A DNA stretch of 64,000 nt from Paramoeba atlantica. Taxonomy: Eukaryota > Discosea. Under the pieces are notes generated by a model. It was not told the origin of the DNA. It saw only the letters and a program-made list of their open reading frames with translations, and did no database searches. The translations under genes were made by a program, and so were the position numbers. Positions 40,453-51,211 of this stretch are shown in pieces. The stretch lies in contig CDRNVI010000029.1 in NCBI GenBank assembly GCA_977017575.1, positions 962,983 through 1,026,982 on the forward strand, written 5' to 3'. The number at the start of each line of letters is the position of its first letter. Within the stretch, counting starts at the first letter, position 1.

Positions 40453-40580
40453 GGGTTGCTATTTTGGAGGAAAAACGGAGGGTAGAATGGGATAGAGAGA
40501 GAAAAAATCGAAGTGCAAAAAAGTGAATGATTTTCAGTTTTATTTTAGACAAAATATCCGCTACAAGGACTGAACCTGGT

Positions 40581-41267
40581 TTAGTCTAATCGTAGTTTTT
40601 GAAGTAACAGGTCTCGAAACTGCTCTATGCTGGGGTCCGTACTGCCGCACTCCTCCCACCCCACCATGCGATCGATGCAGTTGTCGTCACGAAAGAAAAC
40701 GACACAGGGCAGTACCGTGACGCCGAGCTTGTCGGTGAGAAAGGGAGATTTCTCTGCGTTAATTTTTACGAATCGTATGGACCGCATTTCCGGTGCCGTC
40801 AGAGACAGCAGGCGGTCCATCTTCTCACACGTGGAAAACTTGGGGTGAAAAAAGTGAATCACGGCACAATCACTACCCCCGTAGGTACGCAACACGACGC
40901 GAAAAAACTCATCCTCGGTAATCTCGCAATAACCTCCGTGATGGGCGGCTTGCTCTACTTTTCGCTTCAGTGCGGCTGCCCTCTCTGCCCTCCAGAGCCG
41001 CAGCTCACTTTCTTCCTCGTCCATCCTGGTTTCTGTGTCACCGGATGGAGAGGAAGTTTTCCGATCTGACTTTCCATACGTGTAGGTCTCCTGTTTTGAA
41101 TCCTGTGGTGTGGTACGAGGGAGCAGGTGCGCAGCGGTTGGAATCACATCCCCCAAGGGGTCGCGCGTCGCAATGTAAGATTCAGACTTCATTTGTTCAA
41201 TCGCCCCTTGGAGGGCATGTCCTGCGTCTACATTGGCCGATTCTGAAAGTAAGCCGCTTGATTTCAT
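40581..41267 (-). CDS. TXNDC9/phosducin-like thioredoxin-fold protein
   Basis: A 228-residue protein from the ATG at 41267 (MKSSGLLSESANVD); the longer frame begins at GTG. After a charged helical N-terminal half, the C-terminal half has the TXNDC9 order: EDEFFRVV, VIHFFHPKFSTCEKMDRLL, RFVKINAEKSPFLTDKLGV, VLPCVVFFRDD, DRMVGWEECG. There is no CxxC, as usual in phosducin-like folds. TXNDC9/PLP-type proteins modulate the CCT/TRiC chaperonin folding actin and tubulin. The family member (TXNDC9 versus other PLPs) is judged from the C-terminal GWEE-CG block. Confidence 0.82.
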   Translation of the reverse strand: MKSSGLLSESANVDAGHALQGAIEQMKSESYIATRDPLGDVIPTAAHLLPRTTPQDSKQETYTYGKSDRKTSSPSGDTETRMDEEESELRLWRAERAAALKRKVEQAAHHGGYCEITEDEFFRVVLRTYGGSDCAVIHFFHPKFSTCEKMDRLLSLTAPEMRSIRFVKINAEKSPFLTDKLGVTVLPCVVFFRDDNCIDRMVGWEECGSTDPSIEQFRDLLLQKLRLD

Positions 41268-41865
41268 TGTGATGTTGAATACTGGAAAAATAGTTTTGCT
41301 TGAAGGTTTTGCTTTCACGGCGCAAGTAAAATAAAGAATGATGATTGGTACGTGAATATTCGTAAATATACAAATCTCATATCCGTGCGGTCAGTACGAG
41401 CCAGGTTACGCCAAGAATACTTGGACGAAGCACTACTGAATTAAACGAATATTTGTGTCAATGAAACAGAGGAAATAACGACAAGTTGAAAATGACAAGA
41501 TCTCGAATGTTAAACAAACTTCAGTTTTGTGCAACTAAGAATCTTACTTACCACAACCGAAAAAGTTTTTGTAAAGAACGCTTATTTAATAATTAAGCCC
41601 ATGGCAAAAAAATGAAGAATGCGAGTTATTTATAACTTGGTCGCCCTAACTCCTTTTTTCTGGGTGCAGCACACGATTCATGGAGCGATTGGCCTACTGC
41701 TACGGCTTGCAGTATTTTTGTCTTTCTAATATTTAGCCTATTTTTTAACGAAAAGGCATACATCTTTTTTTTCAAAGAATTGCTGTTTTCGAAAGAGGCA
41801 TCAAAAATAAATGAATTTTCTCTAGTACACGTATTCGGGGTCGTGTATTTCCCCATTACTTCACT
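41268..41865. other. intergenic; doubtful small ORF 41626-41856
   Basis: About 600 bp, AT-rich. A minus-strand 76-codon ORF with ATG at 41856, ten bases after the helicase stop, is Lys-rich (KNRLNIRKTKILQAVAVGQ) and unrecognised. It may be chance within the 3' UTR of the helicase mRNA; I do not call it a gene. Confidence 0.35.
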
Positions 41866-44800
41866 TTATGCGCCCGGCTTCTCACTGACACTAAGTAACC
41901 CACAACGAACTGGTCCTTTCACCGCATCCTTAAGATGAGCAGCAATGTGCTTTGAGTACTTAATTTGCCATGCGTCAAACTTATGTATTTTCAGCATCGA
42001 CCTGCGCTGCTCAAGCAAATTGCTTAAGTATTCCATGGCTACAATAAAGGCATCTTCCGTGTATGGCGCAAACTCATGTATCCCACGTGCAGTCACCTGC
42101 CATGACTTCTCACCTGGTAATATTTCAATATTTTCATTCGGGCAGCGAATCTCCGCACTCAGAGCACATTTTTCGCACATAAACACAGCTCGGTTCTTTT
42201 GCGCGCAATCGTAACATTTAAAAATCACTCCCGTGGTTGGCTCATCGGGGTGTAGCGCACAGCGCAGGACATTACCCTTACAATCGTGCCCATTCGACAA
42301 TGAGTTCGGTGCCAGGACTTGAGACACCGTCGTTAACGCATACACCGCATTACGGAACCGATTTAACACTTGCCAGGACGCCCCAAAGCTCAGCCCATTC
42401 ATATCCCGCAGTGCTACCCTTTGGTACTCCCCAAACACACGCTGGGCGCCAAAATAGAGAAAATCTGATGCGCACGCGTTCAACAGAATCGAACGGTTTC
42501 CCTCGTGTCGGTCAAAGTCCACAAAATCGACCGCTGGGAGAAGCCCAGGGTCTAAGTGCAGATCAAGCGGCATGGATTGGATGAAATCCTCCAGGGAGTC
42601 AAAAGTGTCATCATGACCGCTGAGCGCCACAAACGGGGAACGCACCTTTACGTCGCGGTGGGCGACAATAAAAGCAGGGCTGTGTGTTCCCGTGTACGCG
42701 TGTGAGGTAAAAGGGAGTTGAAATCGGGAGGGAAGCTCCTCGCAGAGGTCCTGGGCCATGGATTTGTAGTGCTGCAGCACAGATTGGGTGTAGTTCCGCA
42801 GTCTGGCGTGAAAAGAGCCATGCTCGAGTACTTTGTGAAAAGGAAGCGTGACAGCATTGCGCTCCTCTCCCCGGAGACGGGCCTCGGCCTCACACGTTTT
42901 GCACGTACAACTGTGCACGGAGCGATGGAGCTCCAGGGGAAGACCAAAATCGTCGGTTTGGAGAAGCGCAGCCATCGCGGTTAGGAACAAAGGCATCATA
43001 ACGCAAGTCTCCTTCACAGGTGATCCCTCTTGGTGAAGTACAGGATGAAAAGTTCCCGCTAGATCATGGAAATCTCCGCTGCGTAGAAGGGCTAGAAACG
43101 TGAAATTCAGTGGATTTAAATGTAGGCTGTTGTAAATGTGAAGACAGCGTGCGACAACGCAATAATTTGTCTCAACCGCGGAGTTCATTGATACGGTACC
43201 TTCGGGTTTCTCCAATAGGGCTTGCTCCTCTAGAAATCGTTGGGTACATTTCGTCCAAAAATGGCACAACTCTGAATCGTTATACTGCATGCTTTTGCTT
43301 AGAAAACTTACTCCGCGGACGCGGTCAGTGTCGTCAGAGAAAAGTTGTGGAGCCTCTTGTAAAAATTCATCAGAGAATGTCTTCAGTCTCCTTTTCTTGA
43401 TCAATTGTTGCTCCTTTGCGGAACTTAGTAGCGAACGCTGCACAGCGGACATTTGAAGTTCCATCGTAGGGTCATTTAAGTGATGTCCTCTCAGATACTG
43501 TAATTTGGAAGTCATGACACGTGTAATCTTTTTGACAGGAATTCCCAACATGATGACATGTCCCAACAGATCAAGGCCTCGGCGGCCTGCACGACCAGCC
43601 ATTTGACGAAATTGCACACTGTTCAACTCGATGTGATCTCCCGCAAGGACAACGGAACGACACGGGCTGTGGATTCCCAAGGCAAGTGTCGTCGTTGAGA
43701 TCATCACACCCAAGTTATGGGTACGGAACAAGTGTTCTATCAGTCCCTGGATACGACTCCCCAGCCCCTCATGGTGAAATCCAATACCCCGACGTAGACA
43801 GCGAACGATTTTCTTTTCGAAATCGCTCCAGTACATGGGACGTCCCAGGCAGTCTTCGATGAGGCTATCGACAGTAGCGGAGTCCTCCCCTGTCCCCTCA
43901 CGTGCGAATGAATAAAAGGGAAGTACGGTAGGTATTTCGCGCAGCATCTCCTGCATCTCACCATGCTCATCTTTTTCCACTCGAAAGTCTCCTTTATCTT
44001 TCCCTTCCTCCCCTTCCTCCTTACTCTTACTTTGACGCGTTCTGCTTGACTTTGTCTTTTCTTGTATCGCAAGCTGTTTTTTCAGGTTCTCTATTTCCTC
44101 AAGCATGAGGTGAAACTCATCGCTCTGGCGGTAGATTGACTCACTCAGCTCCAGCTGCTCACACAACTGAAAGGCGAGTTGTTCACATTTGCTGATGTCG
44201 AAATTAAACACAATGCAGGGCAGCATCTGACGCGTATTCAGGGTGACCAAAAGTTCCAGGAGGTACGCATCCACGTACGACTGAGTTTCTGGAATCTCTG
44301 TATGAGTATGACGTAGCGGCATCAATAAAAACGGTACATCTAAATCCCCCAAAAGGGCGAAAGGAAGAGTAAAATCAGTTCTCAATTCCGCGACGGTATC
44401 AGCGCAACAGTCTGGCAAAGATGGTTTTTCAGCATCCTTGCAGCAAATCCAATGAGCGCATAGCAATAGCTTATATTGGTTGAGATTCGTCTCATTGGAG
44501 TCATGCGAAAAGAATTTCGTGGGTTTAAGGAATTCAAACGATCTCGCTTTGGGATCATTAAGCGCCATGGCAGAATAAAACGTGGCTAACATCTGAGGGC
44601 ACATAGCAGCATTTTCTTCAGATGAATCTCGCGTTTCAGAGTGAGGAAGATTGTCTTCATAAATTCTGCGGATAAAAGCTCCGATATTCCCTGAAATATT
44701 TCGAGATGATGGCACCCCAAGTTTCTCGACGACCTCTTTCAACATGTCCGCTCGCTTTGAATCATGAATACTTGAGCGCTCCCAGTGCACTAAGACTCCG

Positions 44801-47800
44801 GCAAGAAGATATTCATAAAGTTCAATTTTTTGAGGCAAAGGTTCAGGATCTGTTGAAAAAAATGAATTTGGCAAAAGTGCATCAAGTAGATCATCTTCTT
44901 CCTCTTGAGCTTCCGACATCGCGTTGTACACTTCAATAGCAGTTGGTGGAATCACAAAAGTTGTACCTGATCCCAAATCAGAGAATACCGCAACGCAAGC
45001 CTTGCGATACTCCTTCTCGGATTTCGAATTTTCAACCCAAAACATGAACTCTTTGGTCAACTCATTTTCATAATCCCGTGCATTGCTCTGCGACACAAGC
45101 GGGCCTTTATTTTCAAAGTACTTTTCCGGTTCCAAGTCCTGAAGTCGATCGTAGGATATGGGCATTGTTTTCTTCCGACAATTCAGCTTCATGATGTCAT
45201 ACAGCTGCAGAGCCTCTTGGGGTAAAAATGGCATGTCCTGCGGAAAAAGGTTATCGTCCAGTAATTTTCGTAAGGAGAGCAGACTCATGGGATGCACTCG
45301 CATTAACCCGTCGTGGTGGTAATGTTCGTCCAGCATGCCGTTTGCATCGTACGCTTTAGCGCGACCGTCTTTAGTTTGTATGTGGCGGGTGGGTCGGAAG
45401 ACATACTTGGCGAGATCACTCCAACGATGAACAACCTCCCCCTTGCGTGGCACAAGGTTCACTTTAAACCGTCGGGCATATGGATATGACTTTTCTTTCA
45501 TTGTGATAATTTCGGGAATAGCAGCCTTATTTCTTAACTCGTATTGTCGCTTTGCGCCATCTTGGACTTCTTGAAGCCACGATGCCAGCGCATCGGGATT
45601 CGCGACAGTAGCTGAAAGCGCAATGAAGGGAGCTCGTATCAAAACTAAGAGTCTCTCCCAAACACCACCGCTGCGAAGGTCATCAATGCTGTGTATCTCA
45701 TCAAAAATGACATACTGAACACGTTGGATAAGCTGCTGGTCTTCCAAACGGGGACTCAAGAGTAAGTGTTCAAAAGCCTCGGGAATAGTAACCAAAGCTT
45801 GGCACTTTTCCACCATAAATGCGTAGTCCTCAAGTACGCCATACACGTTCCACCCAGTTTCGTATTTCTTAGCAGGATACTTTGCATAGATACTTGCCAG
45901 AGCCTGGCGGAGTAGTGCTTTCGTAGGACAAACATAGACAACCAGACCTGGAGGACTCACCACGCCAAGTGAGGGGTGCGGGGCCACGGCAAGTTTGATG
46001 CAGTAAAACGACACAAACGTTTTCCCTGAGGACGTCGGGGTGCACACAATCGCACTCTCTCTACTATCTACAATGTCCAAAAGGTCAGCTTGCCAGGAAT
46101 CCGGGTGGAAAGGCACACGTGGAGGGTCCACACGATCCCCAGTGGACTGTGAACGTTGCAGCTGATCTCCCATCACACTCATTTGAAATCGCACTGAGCT
46201 CATGCCTACGTAGTAGGTCTGAATGTCAGGCACGAAGAGCGAGGGTTGCGGGAGAACAATGCCTTTCGCCTTCCATGAATCTTCCCACGCTTGTACATTG
46301 TCTTTTAATCCCATAATGCTGAGACGATCGCGCAGGTCCCGTAAATAGCTTTTCGTCTTTTTTCGTTCTGCATCGGTAACAACGTGATGCGCGTTCTCTT
46401 CAATCACCTCGCGTGCCTTATGAATAGTAGAAAAGAGGAGGGTTGCTTTCTTTCGGTTGGGCTCTCGGTGTTCCGCTGTCGATTGATCTATTTCAGCTGC
46501 CCATAACTTTTCCGCTTCCGGAACAAGAAAGTTATAGGCTCCCATCACAAGATGGTAGTATGACAAAGCAGAATTAAAGATGATGGCATCTACGTCGGGT
46601 CCTTTGGGGATGCGGATTATCTCTTTTTGGTATTGCTTGCTTGCAGTACGACAATCGGCGATGAAATTGTTTAATGATTCGAATCCCTGGAGAAAAGGCT
46701 TTGCATGAAATTCACTTTCCAAATTCGAAAACCGGAGCTTGCGTTTTTCAATATCCTGTTGGACACGATCATAGGTGTTGCGAATCATAATGTTGCGTTC
46801 GGATCCCTTCACAGTCAGTTTCGCATCGGTGTCTCTCCAGGTCAGGTCGTAAGGTTTCTCAAACAGAGTCTTCGCATTAGAGTGGACTCGGTGAAAGAAC
46901 TTTTCTCTTTTGCTGACCAGGTTGTCTGGCGCGGAGTATATTTCATCAATCTTTCTAAGGCACTCGCCTTTGTGCGATTTCCAGAGTTGAAACGGGGAGG
47001 TCCTATGATCCAAAGCAGCTGATGGATACGCCGCATTGCCATCTTCGTCAGCTTCTACAAATATCTTACGGCTTTCCCAAATAGGGAGGATAGAAGATTG
47101 TCCAGATAATGAGCGCCACATGTCATCTACGGCCTGTTGCATATCAATTTCCAGGTGTAATGACTGCTCGTGAGCATCCTGCACGACGCGAAGGAATAGA
47201 CGACTATCAAAAAGATCGGCCATAGTGGTGTCCGTAGGAAGAAGGACCGTGTCCACGAGCGTCAGTGCGGCTTCACACACTTTTTCGAGAAACTCGCTTA
47301 TTTCATCGGACAGACACGGGGAGCAGTGCTTGACCTCCAGACAGCGCTGCTTAATGTGAAGATGTTGAAGAAGCACAAGGTGAATCACGAAGCACTTTGC
47401 GAGTTCAGCGAAACTTTCTTGGGTTTGGTCCAATACAAAACGCAGGGCTACACCCATAATATGACACCGCTGTGTGCCTGACACAAACGGTTCCTCACTG
47501 CACGCAGGTCGTAATGCGGTCGAAACCCCCGCCATCTTTTGCGACATTAACCGCGCGATTTCATCACACACATTGTCCGGCAAGTCACGATGCAGTTCCC
47601 GCCACACAAACCCCACCGCACTACAATCCTTAAACACCAACCGGGACGTAAACACCACCGGGACCTTTAACGCCTTGATCAAATACACACACTGCATCCG
47701 TAGCTGTGTCTGCGCGTTACGCTTCCCCGCCTCCTCACCTCCCCTCTCCACCGGGGCCATCTCCTCCCCATCACTCACCAGCACAAACTCCACCATCCGT

Positions 47801-48243
47801 CGCGCACACAGCGCCGCGAAGGAGTTCTTTCCCGAGCTCCACCAATCCGCAAAGCTGTGGGTCTCCAGGCCCCCTTGTGTTTGCAGCGCATGGCTTTGCA
47901 GATGCTTCCAGGCGGCCTCGCGGATGAGCTGCAGGGTGGGGCTCGCGGCCCACCACCACCGGTTGCAGTGAAAGCTTACTAAGGCAAAGGCCCCGCCGCG
48001 TTGCTGGAACTGCCGCAGGGTGCGCTCCAGGTTGTAGAGCACGTGGAGGGGCTGGGGGAGGGACCAGCTGACATTGGGGTGGGCGAGCGCGGAGAGGAGT
48101 AGGGCGTCGAAGTCGATCAGGAAGCTCTCCCCGGCGTACATGTGTTTGAACAGGTCGTAGCGCTGGGGGAGGGCTTTGGCGTAGGCGTGGGTGATGGAGG
48201 AGGGGAGGGGATCGGGAGGGGTTGTTGGGAAGGGAGGGGACAT
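41866..48243 (-). CDS. DDX60-type Ski2-like DExH RNA helicase
   Basis: A 2125-residue protein with ATG at 48243. The N terminus (GESFLIDFDALLLSALAHP, then ERTLRQFQQRGGAFALVSFH) matches the DDX60 N-terminal region. Helicase motifs follow: TPTSSGKT near residue 735, VCPTKALLRQ, DEIH near 850, SAT near 877, IGFHHEGLGS and QMAGRAGRRGLD near 1550. Between them are large insertions, including a charged Lys/Glu/Ser segment. The C terminus has a Cys-rich stretch (CYDCAQKNRAVFMCEKCALSAEIRC), possibly zinc-binding. DDX60 is a Ski2-like helicase; in vertebrates it is linked to antiviral RNA sensing and to translation arrest, but the protist role is unknown. Confidence 0.88.
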   Translation of the reverse strand: MSPPFPTTPPDPLPSSITHAYAKALPQRYDLFKHMYAGESFLIDFDALLLSALAHPNVSWSLPQPLHVLYNLERTLRQFQQRGGAFALVSFHCNRWWWAASPTLQLIREAAWKHLQSHALQTQGGLETHSFADWWSSGKNSFAALCARRMVEFVLVSDGEEMAPVERGGEEAGKRNAQTQLRMQCVYLIKALKVPVVFTSRLVFKDCSAVGFVWRELHRDLPDNVCDEIARLMSQKMAGVSTALRPACSEEPFVSGTQRCHIMGVALRFVLDQTQESFAELAKCFVIHLVLLQHLHIKQRCLEVKHCSPCLSDEISEFLEKVCEAALTLVDTVLLPTDTTMADLFDSRLFLRVVQDAHEQSLHLEIDMQQAVDDMWRSLSGQSSILPIWESRKIFVEADEDGNAAYPSAALDHRTSPFQLWKSHKGECLRKIDEIYSAPDNLVSKREKFFHRVHSNAKTLFEKPYDLTWRDTDAKLTVKGSERNIMIRNTYDRVQQDIEKRKLRFSNLESEFHAKPFLQGFESLNNFIADCRTASKQYQKEIIRIPKGPDVDAIIFNSALSYYHLVMGAYNFLVPEAEKLWAAEIDQSTAEHREPNRKKATLLFSTIHKAREVIEENAHHVVTDAERKKTKSYLRDLRDRLSIMGLKDNVQAWEDSWKAKGIVLPQPSLFVPDIQTYYVGMSSVRFQMSVMGDQLQRSQSTGDRVDPPRVPFHPDSWQADLLDIVDSRESAIVCTPTSSGKTFVSFYCIKLAVAPHPSLGVVSPPGLVVYVCPTKALLRQALASIYAKYPAKKYETGWNVYGVLEDYAFMVEKCQALVTIPEAFEHLLLSPRLEDQQLIQRVQYVIFDEIHSIDDLRSGGVWERLLVLIRAPFIALSATVANPDALASWLQEVQDGAKRQYELRNKAAIPEIITMKEKSYPYARRFKVNLVPRKGEVVHRWSDLAKYVFRPTRHIQTKDGRAKAYDANGMLDEHYHHDGLMRVHPMSLLSLRKLLDDNLFPQDMPFLPQEALQLYDIMKLNCRKKTMPISYDRLQDLEPEKYFENKGPLVSQSNARDYENELTKEFMFWVENSKSEKEYRKACVAVFSDLGSGTTFVIPPTAIEVYNAMSEAQEEEDDLLDALLPNSFFSTDPEPLPQKIELYEYLLAGVLVHWERSSIHDSKRADMLKEVVEKLGVPSSRNISGNIGAFIRRIYEDNLPHSETRDSSEENAAMCPQMLATFYSAMALNDPKARSFEFLKPTKFFSHDSNETNLNQYKLLLCAHWICCKDAEKPSLPDCCADTVAELRTDFTLPFALLGDLDVPFLLMPLRHTHTEIPETQSYVDAYLLELLVTLNTRQMLPCIVFNFDISKCEQLAFQLCEQLELSESIYRQSDEFHLMLEEIENLKKQLAIQEKTKSSRTRQSKSKEEGEEGKDKGDFRVEKDEHGEMQEMLREIPTVLPFYSFAREGTGEDSATVDSLIEDCLGRPMYWSDFEKKIVRCLRRGIGFHHEGLGSRIQGLIEHLFRTHNLGVMISTTTLALGIHSPCRSVVLAGDHIELNSVQFRQMAGRAGRRGLDLLGHVIMLGIPVKKITRVMTSKLQYLRGHHLNDPTMELQMSAVQRSLLSSAKEQQLIKKRRLKTFSDEFLQEAPQLFSDDTDRVRGVSFLSKSMQYNDSELCHFWTKCTQRFLEEQALLEKPEGTVSMNSAVETNYCVVARCLHIYNSLHLNPLNFTFLALLRSGDFHDLAGTFHPVLHQEGSPVKETCVMMPLFLTAMAALLQTDDFGLPLELHRSVHSCTCKTCEAEARLRGEERNAVTLPFHKVLEHGSFHARLRNYTQSVLQHYKSMAQDLCEELPSRFQLPFTSHAYTGTHSPAFIVAHRDVKVRSPFVALSGHDDTFDSLEDFIQSMPLDLHLDPGLLPAVDFVDFDRHEGNRSILLNACASDFLYFGAQRVFGEYQRVALRDMNGLSFGASWQVLNRFRNAVYALTTVSQVLAPNSLSNGHDCKGNVLRCALHPDEPTTGVIFKCYDCAQKNRAVFMCEKCALSAEIRCPNENIEILPGEKSWQVTARGIHEFAPYTEDAFIVAMEYLSNLLEQRRSMLKIHKFDAWQIKYSKHIAAHLKDAVKGPVRCGLLSVSEKPGA

Positions 48244-48300
48244 GGAGAGAAGGGGGGGGGGTGGGGGAAGAAAGAGGTTGTAGTTTTAGAGAAAGCTGTG
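48244..48300 (-). promoter_or_regulatory. pyrimidine-rich leader upstream of the DDX60-type gene
   Basis: Coding strand carries about 45 bases of C/T directly before the ATG, including a run of nine or more C. Candidate trans-splicing leader region; inferred. Confidence 0.4.
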
Positions 48301-48570
48301 GAGATGTTGATAAAGGTGGGTTAATAAATAAAGGTGTTGTGGGAGATTGTGTGATAAAGATTATACAAGTTATGTACAACGTTTTCATCTTAATCGCTTT
48401 CATTCTATTTCGAATGCGGATCAACAGACCTAAAAAATGTTCGATGTAAGGATAGATAAACGTACATCTAAATCCAAATGGATTTATCCGGCTGTGGGAT
48501 GTATGGAAGATAAGTATTTGGTTAGTATTAACCGAAACGGGCACGTTCCTTCTCGTTGGTTCATGGAGTA

Positions 48571-50301
48571 TCACATAGCGGATGCCGCCTCTGTATGCTC
48601 AGATCCCACTGCACCGCCGATTTGAGGTGCCGTGGGATCTTGTTCCCGGTCGCGCTGTCTTTCGAGCCACGCTTTTCTGCGCTCTTTTTGTGCCTGAATA
48701 ACTTCCTGGAGTGCTGGTGGTAATTTCTGAATGTGTGCCTTTTGACGACAAACACTCTGTGTTTTTCGTGCTATACGTTGCACCAGTCGAGGATCCTCGA
48801 TCTGCAGCGCATGTAGCGTTTGAAACAGTAGGGCCAGATCATTGATTTTTAATTTCATCCACAGCAAACAGGCACAGGAGTGGTACCAACGGAGGAACAC
48901 ACGCTCACGGCATCCGGCGTCGAAACAAACTCGAGCGACGGCACTCGCCGTCATAAAGTCTTTTGCATGTTGTACAATAACAATTCTGGCTATTTTCAGC
49001 AACGCATCAGACTTGGTACACTGCAGGCGCAGAAAACTAATGAGCAGGTTCGCCGCCTGCGCGGGTGTCATATTATCGGAGATCGCCACGACGTGATCTA
49101 CCATGCGGTTGACTAACTTGTGTTCGCTTGCCCCCGCTAGCTGAGAGAGAAAAAACAGAATTTCTTCACACTGGCCCACGTGGGCTTGTTGAATCACATC
49201 ACAGGCACGTGCCAAGAGAGCGACAATTAGCTCCTCCAGGGGAGCGTCCAGTCGAGCGCACGCCTGCAGCGTGAGATTAATCCCGACTATATCCATATAT
49301 TTGATGCAACGAATTAAGCGTTGTGCAACTGGTTGCAGTGAACTAGCCGAGGTAACACCAATTCGCACAAACCCCAACATGACATTTACAAGGTTTCGCG
49401 GGGCACGTTCGTTACGTACCGCTTCCTCGGAACAACGGAGTAACGTATCCAGGTGGAAATGTGGGATTTGAATCTCGTTCTTTGCCGCAATACTGATGAC
49501 CAGCTGTAACACTGTGAAGGGGACTTCGTCCTTTTCGTTGACCTCTTCCATGACTTTTCCTACAAGGGCGTGAAATAAACGCTGGTCAAACAGTGTCTTG
49601 TCGGCGAGCGCCATTCCCCGCAGTGCCCGGGTGGCATCTTGACTGGTAATCTCCTCTAGCCGTCGATAAATGCCAAAGGAGATATCTCGAACTAACCGCA
49701 GCCGGCTGATGCCTAAATAGCAAAAACTGTGCAACATGGTACATAGATGGTGGGTGGGCATATCCCGCAGTCGGAGTTGTATCCTCATGGTGATGTATTT
49801 CAGCACGGTCTCGTGACGGCACTCGTTAATTACAAGCAGTGCGAGCACCTCCAGCAGGGTGTCGTTGTCAAATTCCATACACACCTCCGCACATCGTCTA
49901 AAAAACCCTTCCACACGCTGCGGTGCCATCCGTCGTCCGTTCATCCCTTTCTCATAGGTCTCATGGACGAGCTGCGTGACCTCTTGTGCATTTAACGAGC
50001 GTACCTCCCGGTCCTCCGGGGTACTCGCCGCCACGAAATGTTGTAATTTCGGCGGCAACACGCCCTGCCGATTGAGTAACTCCAGCAGCGCTCTGTTCTG
50101 GGTCTGGGGGAGGATCGCAATGTGGACGTGCTGGGAGAGCTTCCCGAGGGCACGCCACACCTCCGCCTCCTTTCGGCACCATGTGGCGGAGTCCATGGTG
50201 TGGCACAGGGTGTAGAAATCGACAGGGCTGAAGCGCAGGTGCTCACGTTTCGCGCTCTCTAGGAGCCAGCGAAGGACAGGGACGTGTGAGCCGACTTGCA
50301 T
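48571..50301 (-). CDS. helical-repeat protein (FASTK-like style), probably mitochondrial RNA-binding
   Basis: A 576-residue protein from the ATG at 50301 (MQVGSHVPVLRWLLESAKRE); the frame upstream has no ATG before this. It is a chain of about 35-residue helical hairpins (LCTMLHSFCYLGISR, NLVNVMLGFVRIGV, AANLLISFLRLQC, LALLFQTLHALQIEDPRL), the pattern of FASTK/heptatricopeptide proteins that bind organelle RNA. The tail is charged (ERRKAWLERQRDREQD). No RAP domain is evident. Function beyond probable RNA binding is not known. Confidence 0.75.
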   Translation of the reverse strand: MQVGSHVPVLRWLLESAKREHLRFSPVDFYTLCHTMDSATWCRKEAEVWRALGKLSQHVHIAILPQTQNRALLELLNRQGVLPPKLQHFVAASTPEDREVRSLNAQEVTQLVHETYEKGMNGRRMAPQRVEGFFRRCAEVCMEFDNDTLLEVLALLVINECRHETVLKYITMRIQLRLRDMPTHHLCTMLHSFCYLGISRLRLVRDISFGIYRRLEEITSQDATRALRGMALADKTLFDQRLFHALVGKVMEEVNEKDEVPFTVLQLVISIAAKNEIQIPHFHLDTLLRCSEEAVRNERAPRNLVNVMLGFVRIGVTSASSLQPVAQRLIRCIKYMDIVGINLTLQACARLDAPLEELIVALLARACDVIQQAHVGQCEEILFFLSQLAGASEHKLVNRMVDHVVAISDNMTPAQAANLLISFLRLQCTKSDALLKIARIVIVQHAKDFMTASAVARVCFDAGCRERVFLRWYHSCACLLWMKLKINDLALLFQTLHALQIEDPRLVQRIARKTQSVCRQKAHIQKLPPALQEVIQAQKERRKAWLERQRDREQDPTAPQIGGAVGSEHTEAASAM

Positions 50302-50660
50302 GTCGTGGTGGGGGATAGGGAATTGTGTATGGTGAGAAAAAGGCGTCCAAAATAAAAATGGAATCAACTACAGCATGTACCGATCGACTAGGTGCGTGCG
50401 TGTACTACCACCTGTACCTTTGAAAAAATAGAGGTAAAAAATGAAACCATTATACTCTATTTCCTCGGACGTATCTCTCCGGGTACGTCGCAAGACGTAT
50501 TCGGACCTACCGTTTGAAGCGTTGAGGGGGCATAGCTCTTCGGAGTCAAATGGCCCAAGACATCATCACCATCATCAAGTAGTGGGTACCGCTCGGACTC
50601 TTAAGTAGGAAGACGGTACTATCCTAAGAATGTGCACTCGAAAATCAAAATCGTGTATTC
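50302..50660. other. intergenic, no gene seen
   Basis: About 360 bp between the helical-repeat start and the acylphosphatase stop. Nothing recognised beyond a few short ACGTACG-like palindromes. Confidence 0.5.
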
Positions 50661-50963
50661 TCAGAGTCTCGCATCTTCTTCAACGAAAAACGTAGTGTAA
50701 ACTGTCTCTTTCTCACCCACTACTTCACATGGTTTTACGACGTCCATGGATGTTACTTTAGCCTTGGGAGAGCCCTCATGATGACACCAGTGCATCAAAT
50801 GATTCAACGCCTCTGTAGTCCCTTGAGCATAGACCTCCACTCGACCATCTGGAACATTTCGCACCCATCCGACTACACCCAGCGACAGGGCCTGTTTCTG
50901 GGTATATTTCCGGAAAAACACGCCTTGCACCTTCCCGCTTACGTAAAAATGCACGCTGTTCAT
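50661..50963 (-). CDS. acylphosphatase
   Basis: A 100-residue protein of standard acylphosphatase length. The active-site arginine is Arg18 (GKVQGVFFRKY) and the asparagine is Asn36 (GWVRNVPDGRVEV), both in their signature motifs. The enzyme hydrolyses acyl phosphates such as 1,3-bisphosphoglycerate or carbamoyl phosphate. No targeting sequence; cytosolic. ATG at 50963. Confidence 0.95.
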   Translation of the reverse strand: MNSVHFYVSGKVQGVFFRKYTQKQALSLGVVGWVRNVPDGRVEVYAQGTTEALNHLMHWCHHEGSPKAKVTSMDVVKPCEVVGEKETVYTTFFVEEDARL

Positions 50964-51211
50964 TCAGGGATATCCGTAAATACTTAAATAGGTCTTTTAT
51001 TTTCGTCTAAAAGAACCAGTTTGGGTTATTCTCACACTAAATCTCTAATAAACGTTTTTCTCCTCATTAGCACGAACTGAAAAAGCACTCAAAAGTGGCT
51101 AAAGAGATAATATCACTCCAGTAATAAACGTCGCACTCGTGCAGTCCTCCACTCTCGACCATTAAGCCCTACTATACAACCGGTTTCCGACCCCCCCCCC
51201 TTTGTTTCCTC
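50964..51211. other. intergenic, no gene seen
   Basis: Spacer with a C10-type homopolymer at about 51190-51201 near the end of the following gene. Confidence 0.45.

Noticed and set aside
41626-41856. Minus-strand 76-codon Lys-rich ORF after the helicase stop
   Set aside because: Has an ATG but no recognised content; could lie in the 3' UTR. Left uncalled.
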